Part shown: piece by piece, positions 24,964 through 32,833 of the stretch
Position numbering within the stretch: the stretch's first letter is position 1
Layout: each line of letters begins with the position of its first letter
Assembly: GCF_001548375.1 (NCBI RefSeq)
Contig: NZ_AP017295.1
Coordinates: forward strand, 3,506,501-3,570,500
DNA length: 64,000 nt
Direction of reading: 5' to 3'
From: Nostoc sp. NIES-3756
GTDB lineage: Bacteria; Cyanobacteriota; Cyanobacteriia; Cyanobacteriales; Nostocaceae
Notes under the pieces: generated by a model
What the model was told of the DNA's origin: nothing
Seen by the model: only the letters and a program-made list of their open reading frames with translations
Databases searched by the model: none
Position numbers and translations under genes: made by a program

Positions 24964-25788
24964 CTATTCTGGAGTATGTTCATCGCAATATGCTTCAATA
25001 TTGAGAAAGTGCCAGCTATCAGATAAATTGATACGACCAAGATTTAATCTACCGACAATTGAAGCAGGCTTACTGCATACTATGCAAGTATAATCACTTT
25101 TAGCCCATATTGCTATTTGATATTCTTTTTTCATTTCATTTGGGAATTTTTCATCACATTTATCACTTACTAAACAAATCTGTTCATAGTGAAAGTCACT
25201 TGCATCAATATAGTGTTTCTTGTTGTCATTACAAACAGAACAAGCTATTTTCAGATTAAAGTCTTCTGTAGCACCTCCCATTGTTTTCGGCCATATATGC
25301 TCAATTTCTATCTCTTCTTCAACCACATCTTTACCACAGATATAACAACGTAGTTCGTTTTTAGATTGATATTCGTTAATAAGACGTTTTTTTCGAGGCG
25401 ATTTAACTTTTTTATTTTTTAATGGCAAACAACTCTGGACTAAAACTAACATTTTTTCTATTTTGTCACTTGGAATATGAGTATTTTCACTAAGAAAGCG
25501 CCGAAGTTCTTCTATAAATTTCCCTGAAGGAAACTCATCAGTCTCATATTTTCTATTTAAATACTCAGCAGTGTTTATTAATCTCCTAAGCATATAATTT
25601 ACACTACTTTCATAAACCAATTTTACAAATTTACCTTCTGCAATAAAAGCATCATCAATCCTTGAGACAAAGGAGTCTAATTCATCATAGTCTTTATTGT
25701 TATTATTTTGAGGATAAAGTTCTTTTATAAAATTGCGTAGTTCTGTACCAGGATTATTACCGTTCATTGATAAACATAAAATCTTCAC
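24964..25788 (-). CDS. HNH endonuclease in the dnd island
   Basis: 274 residues. The N-terminal 140 are helical, of unknown type and rich in Lys/Glu. An HNH nuclease follows: Cys148/Cys151 (CYIC), the catalytic Glu163-His164 (EIEHIWPKTMGG), Asn178 (FNLK) and Cys183/Cys186 (CSVCNDNK). These give a zinc-bound beta-beta-alpha-metal site. A second Cys pair (Cys235/Cys238, CIVC) with Cys268 and His271 could form another zinc finger. The gene is between two DGQHR genes on the minus strand. HNH domains cut DNA in restriction systems that read modification, such as SspE-type and McrA-type enzymes. A role in phosphorothioate-linked defence is inferred from the neighbours. Confidence 0.75.
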   Translation of the reverse strand: MKILCLSMNGNNPGTELRNFIKELYPQNNNNKDYDELDSFVSRIDDAFIAEGKFVKLVYESSVNYMLRRLINTAEYLNRKYETDEFPSGKFIEELRRFLSENTHIPSDKIEKMLVLVQSCLPLKNKKVKSPRKKRLINEYQSKNELRCYICGKDVVEEEIEIEHIWPKTMGGATEDFNLKIACSVCNDNKKHYIDASDFHYEQICLVSDKCDEKFPNEMKKEYQIAIWAKSDYTCIVCSKPASIVGRLNLGRINLSDSWHFLNIEAYCDEHTPE

Positions 25789-25880
25789 TTTTAATTCTAT
25801 ATTATTGGAACGGCATTTGTGTATAACTTTACTTATGTATGTTTTGACTTTATGAAAATTATAAGAGTGTTAGAAAGCTT

Positions 25881-27482
25881 CTAATTAAGTATTTCTGGAA
25901 GTCCAACTTCCTTTGGTTCTACAAACTCGCCATTAAAACCAATGGTTCTATTTTCCACAGTCCTAGCATTAGCAAAAGCCTTACGCAGTTCAGCACGTTC
26001 CATTGAATCTTCAATTCCACCTAGAATATAAATCAATAACTTTGTAGCTAATTCTTTTCCTGAAACCTGGACTCGCTTTTTATTAGGATCATATAATACC
26101 CCATACCAAAGAGATTGAGGGTATTCCATACCAGTAAACCCACCTTGTTGATCAAACTTCTTTAATTTCTTAAAAAGACTAGCTAAAGAAACACCCTTCT
26201 TAAAAACTAAAAATCCTAAAGCTTGTGCCAAAGCAACTTGCGCCACAGGACGAAAAAGTATATTAGCTTCACCGCCACCTTTTTCAAAACTAAATCTTCT
26301 CAAAACTGGCGTATCTTCATGTTCCAAAATCTTATAACTAGGTAAGCTTGCCAAATTATCAAAAAGTTTGCTGAACTCAGCAATTCCCTGTTCAATTTCC
26401 TCATTTTCTGGACGCATGGGAATTAAACCTTTCTCAAAAGGTTTCCAATGGGAAAACTTATAACCTAAGTATCTTTCTGACATATCTTGCAAAGCTTGCA
26501 ACGTTGTCAAAACTGTGGAATTTGTGGCTACTGTTGCACTATTCCAATTAACGCGGGGGTTACGGTTTGGTTTTTGTTCTAAAAGTGGGTGAGTTACCGC
26601 AACTTTTCGCGCCACAATGGCAAAACCATCATCTTCATTTAATTGTGCTAACTGACCTTTAGTTAAGGGTGCAGCCATTAAATTAACATGCACAAAAACT
26701 GACCGTACCCGTCGCCTTGCTTCAGTGCGAGTTTCCCCAGCATTCACTGCACAAATAAATTCAATGCCTATTTTTTCTTTAGGTAAGCTTTGTAAGTAAG
26801 CAGGGTCTACCTGATATTGTTCCAGCAAATCTGAGACTGTGATAAAACTATCATCAGCCGTTTTATCCTTTTTATATCGCTGGAGTTTGCCAGTTTTAAT
26901 TAACTCTATTAAACCCTGAACTCCCATGAGTCGGTGTTGACCATCAAGTGCATAAATGGTCACATTCTCTTCAGAAACGTTAAGTAAGCCAACCTTCCCA
27001 TCTTTATCCAATGGAGTAAAATCAGTTGTAGAGGTTTTAGCTCGTCCTTGTGCGTCCCATTCAGCAGCTTTGATGTCATCTACCCAAGGCTGATTTATTA
27101 CTACTAAAACTGGGGGAAATTTATGATTTTTTCTTGCTGCTAAATACTGAACTAGTGGTGCTTGCCGTGACCAGTCCAAAGGACGTTGTTGAATTTCGTC
27201 AATACTATCTGCGTCAATTTCGATATTATCTGTTTCTGGATTGTACTTTTTTTGCAGCAGAGGTAAACCAGAGGCGAAGTGAACTCTACCCGCAAACCAT
27301 TCTAGAGTTACAGACCCTACATAAGCCTCTGTACCCCCCATTTCCGTTTTTTGGACGAGGATTTGGTCTTTTTTTTGTAAAAAATTATCTAAGAGTAAAG
27401 CTAGTACCTGTTTTTCCTTGTTGTCTCGTTCTAGGTACTCTCTAGTTATGTCAGCAGTTAGGTCAGATGTAGTATCACTCAT
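25881..27482 (-). CDS. dndB: DndB-like DGQHR protein, long form
   Basis: 533 residues with DGQHR at 180-184 in IYALDGQHRLMGVQGLIEL. Earlier, FPPVLVVINQPWVDD and, later, IGIEFICAVNAGETRTEARRRVRSVFVHVN match the DndB/DGQHR family. The protein is longer than typical DndB (about 360-400); the extra part lies mainly at the C-terminus. DndB in Salmonella represses the dnd operon. Here the gene is divergent from dndC across 154 bp with a perfect 10-bp inverted repeat, in keeping with autoregulation. The HNH and second DGQHR genes follow on the same strand (gaps 92 and 34 bp). Confidence 0.72.
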   Translation of the reverse strand: MSDTTSDLTADITREYLERDNKEKQVLALLLDNFLQKKDQILVQKTEMGGTEAYVGSVTLEWFAGRVHFASGLPLLQKKYNPETDNIEIDADSIDEIQQRPLDWSRQAPLVQYLAARKNHKFPPVLVVINQPWVDDIKAAEWDAQGRAKTSTTDFTPLDKDGKVGLLNVSEENVTIYALDGQHRLMGVQGLIELIKTGKLQRYKKDKTADDSFITVSDLLEQYQVDPAYLQSLPKEKIGIEFICAVNAGETRTEARRRVRSVFVHVNLMAAPLTKGQLAQLNEDDGFAIVARKVAVTHPLLEQKPNRNPRVNWNSATVATNSTVLTTLQALQDMSERYLGYKFSHWKPFEKGLIPMRPENEEIEQGIAEFSKLFDNLASLPSYKILEHEDTPVLRRFSFEKGGGEANILFRPVAQVALAQALGFLVFKKGVSLASLFKKLKKFDQQGGFTGMEYPQSLWYGVLYDPNKKRVQVSGKELATKLLIYILGGIEDSMERAELRKAFANARTVENRTIGFNGEFVEPKEVGLPEILN

Positions 27483-27487
27483 ATTAA

Positions 27488-27569
27488 TTTTTAAAAACTT
27501 ACTCTTGTAATGTGGCTATATTATCCAAAAAGTTAGATACTAGTTAATCAGTTTTTAAAAACTTTTTGG
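27488..27569. promoter_or_regulatory. Divergent dndB-dndC control region with nested repeats
   Basis: A perfect 10-bp inverted repeat, CCAAAAAGTT (27525-27534) and AACTTTTTGG (27560-27569), spans 45 bp. A 13-mer TTTTTAAAAACTT occurs twice directly (27488-27500 and 27552-27564), the first copy only 5 bp upstream of the dndB start. A weaker hairpin, AACCCA / TGGGTT, is at about 27571-27596. Likely operators for DndB or a host regulator; inferred. Confidence 0.5.
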
Positions 27570-27636
27570 GAACCCACGCATTCCATACGCTGGGTTAAAA
27601 AAGCGGTAACGCCCAGATGTCCAGAGGTAGGAAGCA

Positions 27637-29286
27637 ATGGCTGAAGCACAACAACCAGATAATAAAAGTCAGCAGACACGTACTGTAGCAGAGTTAGTGG
27701 AAGAGATCCAAGCTTTAACTACTGAAATTCAAGAATTGTATTGTTTAGATGCAATACCTTGGATTATAGGTGTATCTTGGGGAAAAGACTCTAGCACAGT
27801 CTTACAGCTTGTTTGGAATGCGATCGCTGCTCTCCCTCCAGAAAAAAGAACTAAAACCATTTATGTTATTACAACGGACACGAAGGTAGAAAATCCTGTG
27901 GTTTCAGCTTGGGTTCGTCAATCAATGAAGCAGCTAGAGTATGCTGCAAAAGAACAAGAAATGCCCTTTGAACCACATCTGCTACAACCAGCAATCGAAG
28001 ATACATTTTGGGTAAATCTCATTGGTAAGGGTTATCCTGCGCCACGTAACCAGTTTCGCTGGTGTACACCACGTTTAAAAATTAATCCTGCTAATCAGTT
28101 CATTCGTCAAATAGTCAGAGCTAACGGTGAGACAATCCTTGTTTTAGGAACTCGTAAAGCTGAAAGCTCTAAACGTGCCGCTACTATGAAAAAGCACCAA
28201 GCAGGTAGAGTACGAGATAGACTAAGCCCTAACGCTAGTCTGCCTAATTCTCTTATTTATACTCCTATTGAAGATTGGAGTAATAATGAAGTGTGGATTT
28301 ATCTGAATCAGTGTGACAATCCTTGGGGAAAAAGCAATAAAGAATTATTCAGTCTTTATCGAGGTGCAACAGCAGACAACGAATGTCCTCTAGTTATTGA
28401 TACTTCAACTCCTAGCTGTGGCGATTCAAGATTTGGATGTTGGGTTTGCACATTAGTTAATCAGGATAAATCGATGCAGGCGATGATCCAGAATGATGAA
28501 GAAAAACAATGGATGCAGCCACTCTTAGACCTTCGTAATAAATTAGATGTCCAAGATGATAGAGATAAAAGAGACTTCCGAAGAATTTGGGGTGATGTTC
28601 AGCTATTTGAGCGACGGAATAAAAATGGTAAAAGTTCTGTTGAACCAATACCAGGCCCATATACTAAATACTGGCGAGAGTCTTGGTTAAAAGAATTATT
28701 AGAAGCTCAAACACAAATCCGCCACACAGCACCAGAAAATATGCGTGATATTACCTTAATAACTTTAGAAGAATTGAGTGAAATTCGTCGCATTTGGCTA
28801 GAAGAAAAACACGAATTTGATGATAGCCTACCGCGTATTTATCAAGAAGTAACAGGCGAGGAATTTAAAGACCCCCGTCCGGGTGCTGACCTTAGCTTAT
28901 TAGGCAGCGATGAATGGGCTGTGTTAGAAGACATTTGTGCTGGTGATGAGATGCACTTAGAATTAATGGCGAAACTCTTGGATACAGAACGTCAATTTCG
29001 CAAAATGTCTCGTCGTGTGGGCATCTACGAGACATTAGAGAAATGCTTTGCTACCAGTTCACGTTCTAAAGATGAAGCAGTTAGAAATGCCCATTTGAAG
29101 CGAGATTTGAAAGAAGCAGTTGAAAAAGGTGATGTAGCCAAAGTTAAGCAACTCACTCTAGCAGATTTTACCGCACCTAATACGGAGGCGATCGCACCCG
29201 ATACACAAACTGACACAACCAAACCTGATACTAAGGCGAAGGCTTGGGCAAGTAAGAAATTTAAGAATAAAGGGACAAAAGCTTAA
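27637..29286 (+). CDS. dndC: DNA phosphorothioation protein DndC (PAPS reductase-like)
   Basis: ATP-pyrophosphatase-fold enzyme that activates DNA for sulfur transfer in the Dnd complex. 549 residues. The PP-loop is SWGKDSS at 47-53 (usual SGGKDS with a Trp for Gly). WCTPRLK has Cys143. A cysteine group, Cys250, Cys261, Cys268 and Cys271 (CPLV...CGDSRFGCWVC), is the expected [4Fe-4S] ligand set. GTRKAES at 171-177 is a conserved nucleotide-binding stretch. A variable C-terminal region of 200 residues follows. A Shine-Dalgarno-like AGGAAG lies upstream of the ATG. It is divergent from the dndB-like gene, and dndD is 7 kb away instead of adjacent. Confidence 0.9.
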   Translation: MAEAQQPDNKSQQTRTVAELVEEIQALTTEIQELYCLDAIPWIIGVSWGKDSSTVLQLVWNAIAALPPEKRTKTIYVITTDTKVENPVVSAWVRQSMKQLEYAAKEQEMPFEPHLLQPAIEDTFWVNLIGKGYPAPRNQFRWCTPRLKINPANQFIRQIVRANGETILVLGTRKAESSKRAATMKKHQAGRVRDRLSPNASLPNSLIYTPIEDWSNNEVWIYLNQCDNPWGKSNKELFSLYRGATADNECPLVIDTSTPSCGDSRFGCWVCTLVNQDKSMQAMIQNDEEKQWMQPLLDLRNKLDVQDDRDKRDFRRIWGDVQLFERRNKNGKSSVEPIPGPYTKYWRESWLKELLEAQTQIRHTAPENMRDITLITLEELSEIRRIWLEEKHEFDDSLPRIYQEVTGEEFKDPRPGADLSLLGSDEWAVLEDICAGDEMHLELMAKLLDTERQFRKMSRRVGIYETLEKCFATSSRSKDEAVRNAHLKRDLKEAVEKGDVAKVKQLTLADFTAPNTEAIAPDTQTDTTKPDTKAKAWASKKFKNKGTKA

Positions 29287-29330
29287 GCAGGTTCATCATT
29301 GTTACTAATTCGTAATTCGTAATTAAGATA

Positions 29331-30521
29331 CTACCCCAACTTATTAAACAAATCTGCTAACACTACATTAGAAACTAAAAAACCTTCGGGATCAGTTAAC
29401 CGCAACCTTCCATCTGCAACTTGCACTAAGCCTTGCTGAAAATAAGGTTGCAAACACTGGTGAATTTCTTGTATCTTGTCTTCGCCAAACTCCTCGGTAA
29501 GCTTGGCTAAACTTACACCTTCAGCCAAGCGTAACCCCAGCATTAATGTTTCTAGCAATACATCTTCTTTTGGCGTAACTTCCCAATCAATCACACCATG
29601 ATTAGTAATTAAGTGTTCCACCCATTGGTAATATTCTTTAGTTTTCCGTGGACGAGTAAAACGTTTCCCTTCTATATAACTCGCTGCACCCATACCAAAG
29701 CCGTAATAAGGGCGATTTTCCCAATAGACGCGGTTATGTTGACATTGATGTCCTGGTTTGGCGTAGTTGGAAATTTCATAATGTTCATAACCAGCCGTAG
29801 TTAAAACTTGCTGCCCCATCTGATACATTTTGACAGTGGTTTCATCGGTAGGTAAGGGTTGATCCCCCGGTTTGTAGTAACGACCAAAAGCTGTCCCAGG
29901 TTCAATTGTCAAATCATATATAGAGATGTGGGTGGGTGCAATTTTAACGGCTGTGTTTAGGGAATCTTGCCATTGATCCAAAGACTGATGCGGCAAACCG
30001 GAAATTAAGTCTATGCTAAATTCGGGAATCTCAACTTGGTGAATTAAGTCTACAGCTGCAAAAATATCTTTGACCGAGTGCGATCGCCCTGCTGCTTTCA
30101 ACAATTCTTCCTGAAACGCTTGTACACCCAAGCTGACGCGGTTTACACCAACGCTACTATAATCTTTGATATGTGCTAGATCGAATGTGCCTGGATCTAC
30201 TTCCATAGAAATTTCTGCACCAGATGTAATCCCAAACCGCCTATCTAGGATCGCTAGTATTTTTTGTAACTGTTCTGCCGATAACAGCGAAGGCGTACCA
30301 CCGCCGAAAAAGACGGTTTTGAGGGGTTGACCAGAGATAGGTGTAATGTCAATTTCTTGACAAAGGATGTCTATATATTTAGAAATGGTAACAGATGTTT
30401 CTCCACGCTGGCGATCGCCCACAACAGATATTGGGAAATCACAATAAAAGCATCGTCGTCTGCAAAAAGGAATGTGTATATAGGCAGAACTGGCAAAGCT
30501 AGAATCGTTAACTTTTTGCAT
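29331..30521 (-). CDS. hemW: Radical SAM heme chaperone HemW (coproporphyrinogen oxidase-like)
   Basis: Inserts heme into proteins and is often mislabelled as oxygen-independent coproporphyrinogen III oxidase. From the ATG at 30521 it has 396 residues; an upstream TTG only adds five. The radical SAM motif is HIPFCRRRCFYCDF (Cys20, Cys24, Cys27). VFFGGGTPSLL, SMEVDPGTFD and YEISNYAKPGHQCQHNRVYW follow, the last being a HemW hallmark. The fourth N-terminal Cys of true HemN is not present, which favours HemW. It is convergent with dndC and separated from it by 44 bp. Confidence 0.88.
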   Translation of the reverse strand: MQKVNDSSFASSAYIHIPFCRRRCFYCDFPISVVGDRQRGETSVTISKYIDILCQEIDITPISGQPLKTVFFGGGTPSLLSAEQLQKILAILDRRFGITSGAEISMEVDPGTFDLAHIKDYSSVGVNRVSLGVQAFQEELLKAAGRSHSVKDIFAAVDLIHQVEIPEFSIDLISGLPHQSLDQWQDSLNTAVKIAPTHISIYDLTIEPGTAFGRYYKPGDQPLPTDETTVKMYQMGQQVLTTAGYEHYEISNYAKPGHQCQHNRVYWENRPYYGFGMGAASYIEGKRFTRPRKTKEYYQWVEHLITNHGVIDWEVTPKEDVLLETLMLGLRLAEGVSLAKLTEEFGEDKIQEIHQCLQPYFQQGLVQVADGRLRLTDPEGFLVSNVVLADLFNKLG

Positions 30522-30771
30522 ATTTATGAACAACAATAAACTTAATTAACGGAAAATTAGAAATAATGAAAATAAATACTATATTTACAGGTTTCTATCG
30601 TTTTATGTCGTAGCTATGACAAAACTGGAGGTTAATCACTTTGGTTATAATGTTTGCAGATATTCCCTGCATAAAACCCTAGTCTAAGTCAATATAATTA
30701 GTCTCTCTTACCGATGAAATTAAAATACTTGACTTTATAAGGTAAAACAGTCGCAGGAACACACCAAGATC

Positions 30772-31848
30772 ATGCTTGATGCCATTATTATTTTCTCATT
30801 CATCCTGGCAGCAGCAGGAATAGGGTACTACAGCACCGAACTACTACCCAATGGTACGTTAGATCGGGTCACGAACCTAGAAGCATTACGCTTAACTGTT
30901 GCTGTCTTTGCTGCCATCATTGGTGGCGCTGTTGGCTTAAGTTTCCAAACGACATACCGTCGCTTAGAAGCGCAAATTCGAGAACTGCCTCTAGAAGTAA
31001 TTCTAACCCGTGCGATCGGCTTAGTGATCGGATTATTGCTAGCAAATCTAATGTTAGCACCTCTATTTTTACTACCGATCCCCACCGACTTTAGTTTTAT
31101 TAAACCATTGGTGGCAGTCGTTGGTAGTATTATTCTCTCTGTCACAGGGATGAATTTAGCCGACACCCACGGACGCGGCTTATTACGATTCATTAACCCC
31201 AATACAGTGGAAACAATGGTCGCGGAAGGGACACTCAAACCCGCCAACACCAAAGTTTTAGACACTAGTTGTATTATCGACGGTCGCATTGAGGCGCTGT
31301 TAGAAACTGGATTTTTGGAAGGACAAATTATCGTCCCTCAATTTGTCTTGCTGGAACTACAACAAGTAGCTGATGCCAGCAAAGACCAAAAACGGGTTAG
31401 GGGAAGACGGGGGTTAGAAATTCTTAACCGCATAAAAGAAGCATACCCAGACCGTATTTTAATTAATCCATCAGACTACGAAGATATTTCTACAGTCGAT
31501 GCTAAATTAGTGCGTTTTGCCCAAGAAATCAACGCCACACTCCTCACCAATGATTACAACTTATCAAAAGTTGCCAGTGTCCAGAAAGTGCCGGTGTTGA
31601 ATGTCAATGACTTAGTGAATGCAGTCCGTCCTACCTATTTACCAGGGGACAACCTCGACTTAAAAATCCTTAAGGAAGGTAAAGAACCCAGTCAAGGAAT
31701 AGGCTACTTAGACGATGGCACTATGGTTGTCGTTGAGGAAGGTAGCAGTTATGTAGGTGGGGAATTGCGAGTAGTAGTTACTAGTGCCTTGCAAACCTCA
31801 GCCGGACGAATGATATTCGCCAAACCCCAGGCTTCAGCGTTGGCGTGA
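30772..31848 (+). CDS. PIN/TRAM-domain membrane protein (YacL family)
   Basis: 358 residues. Three or four membrane helices occupy the first 130 (LDAIIIFSFILAAAGIGYYS, LRLTVAVFAAIIGGAVGLSF, ALGLVIGLLLANL-type). A PIN nuclease-like domain starts at KVLDTSCIIDGRI near residue 163, with acidic residues DTS, ELQQV, DAKLVRFA and TNDYN. A TRAM-like domain (GYLDDGTMVVVEEGSSYVGG) is near 300-345. Family members are thought to be membrane-bound RNases, but function is poorly known. A 6-bp gap precedes a small zinc-ribbon-like gene, so they are probably cotranscribed. Confidence 0.88.
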   Translation: MLDAIIIFSFILAAAGIGYYSTELLPNGTLDRVTNLEALRLTVAVFAAIIGGAVGLSFQTTYRRLEAQIRELPLEVILTRAIGLVIGLLLANLMLAPLFLLPIPTDFSFIKPLVAVVGSIILSVTGMNLADTHGRGLLRFINPNTVETMVAEGTLKPANTKVLDTSCIIDGRIEALLETGFLEGQIIVPQFVLLELQQVADASKDQKRVRGRRGLEILNRIKEAYPDRILINPSDYEDISTVDAKLVRFAQEINATLLTNDYNLSKVASVQKVPVLNVNDLVNAVRPTYLPGDNLDLKILKEGKEPSQGIGYLDDGTMVVVEEGSSYVGGELRVVVTSALQTSAGRMIFAKPQASALA

Positions 31849-31854
31849 GGGAGA

Positions 31855-32052
31855 ATGTCTGGTACGAATAGAGTTAAGATGTGCGATCGGTGCGGTTTGA
31901 CTGCACCGATTTTGTATAGGGTGAAATTTGAGGAAAACGGTAATTGGATTTTTGTCTGTCCTCAATGTTGGGTAGGAGTAAGTGAGAATAATCCCTTTTA
32001 TGTTTATGGGGGAACTTGGAAGGAGAGGAAGAAGCGGAGTGGGGGGAGATGA
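31855..32052 (+). CDS. Small zinc-ribbon-like protein
   Basis: 65 residues with two Cys pairs, MCDRCGL and FVCPQCW, spaced to form a zinc ribbon (about residues 10-37), and no membrane segment. It sits 6 bp after the PIN/TRAM gene. The last residues (ERKKRSGGR) are encoded by a purine-rich tract that leads directly into the 9-bp tandem array, so the C-terminus may have been reset by repeat expansion. Function unknown; nucleic-acid binding is a guess from the fold. Confidence 0.65.
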   Translation: MSGTNRVKMCDRCGLTAPILYRVKFEENGNWIFVCPQCWVGVSENNPFYVYGGTWKERKKRSGGR

Positions 32053-32144
32053 GGGAGATGAGGGAGATGAGGGAGATGAGGGAGATGAGGGAGATGAGGG
32101 AGATGAGGGAGATGAGGGAGATGAGGGAGATGAGGGAGATGAGG
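32046..32144. repeat. Tandem array, 11 units of GAGATGAGG
   Basis: Eleven exact 9-bp units with no interruption, overlapping the stop of the small zinc-ribbon gene. As a 9-mer it would encode Gly-Asp-Glu if translated. Likely unstable by slippage. The same unit type appears near 16370-16409 (opposite strand) and 51500-51587. Confidence 0.9.
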
Positions 32145-32153
32145 GAGAGAAAA

Positions 32154-32222
32154 GTAATTACTGTTGACTATGGACTGTTGACTATGGACTGTTGACTATG
32201 GACTAATGACTAATGACCTATC
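32154..32222. repeat. Heptamer repeat tract (TTGACTATGGACTG)
   Basis: About nine degenerate TTGACTA/TGGACTG heptamers between the 9-bp array and the DUF1499 gene. Confidence 0.75.
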
Positions 32223-32240
32223 CTAAGAAGCGTATTTACT

Positions 32241-32726
32241 ATGTTCCATCTGCTGAAAGCGATCGCACAACAATTTTTATTAAGTATTGTTTTAACAATA
32301 TTCTTCATAACGAGTAGTTTAATATTAGCTGCGCCTACATTGGCTGCTTCTGGGTTGGGAGTTAATAATGGTCATTTAAGTGCTTGTCCAGCTTCCCCAA
32401 ATTGTGTTGTTAGTCAAAATGCTGATTCCAAACATGCCATTGATCCCATACCTTATCATGTCAGCCGCGACAAAGTGCGAGAAGTTTTACTTAAAGTTCT
32501 CAGCGTTGTTCCCCGTACAGAGGTTGTAGAACAGACTGATAGTTATATCCATGCTCTTTCTAAAAGCCGGATATTCAAGTTTACAGATGATGTAGAATTT
32601 TATTTACCTGCTGATGAGTCAGTTATTCATCTGCGATCGGCATCTCGCATCGGTGAATCAGACCTTGGTATTAACCGCAGGCGTATGGAACAAATTCGTC
32701 TAGCTTTAAAAGATTTGCAGATTTAA
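32241..32726 (+). CDS. DUF1499 family exported protein
   Basis: 161 residues. A hydrophobic N-terminus (LLSIVLTIFFITSSLILAAPTLAA, about residues 13-37) looks like a signal peptide or anchor. The DUF1499 core follows: LSACPASPNCVVSQ, then HAIDPIPY and RTEVVEQTDSYIHALSKSRIFKFTDDVEFYL, ending RIGESDLGINRRRMEQIR. The family is common in photosynthetic bacteria and plants; its function is unknown. The degenerate inverted repeat at 32759-32783 lies after the stop and may terminate it. Confidence 0.85.
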   Translation: MFHLLKAIAQQFLLSIVLTIFFITSSLILAAPTLAASGLGVNNGHLSACPASPNCVVSQNADSKHAIDPIPYHVSRDKVREVLLKVLSVVPRTEVVEQTDSYIHALSKSRIFKFTDDVEFYLPADESVIHLRSASRIGESDLGINRRRMEQIRLALKDLQI

Positions 32727-32758
32727 TTTGGCATAGCTGAATCAAGAGATTAATCTGG

Positions 32759-32783
32759 TAGGGTAAGCAAGATGCCTACCCTA
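32759..32783. repeat. Short inverted repeat TAGGGTA / TACCCTA
   Basis: Perfect 7-bp arms with an 11-base loop, a degenerate relative of the 2682-2736 repeat. It lies 33 bp after the DUF1499 stop. Confidence 0.5.
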
Positions 32784-32833
32784 TAAATACAAGCAGAAAC
32801 AGTTTCTATAATGTTCTATTGGGTAAATTTGAA

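Noticed and set aside
31982..32167. Plus-strand frame of Gly-Asp-Glu repeats
   Set aside because: It is only the second frame of the 9-bp tandem array and of the zinc-ribbon gene; no start signal or family.
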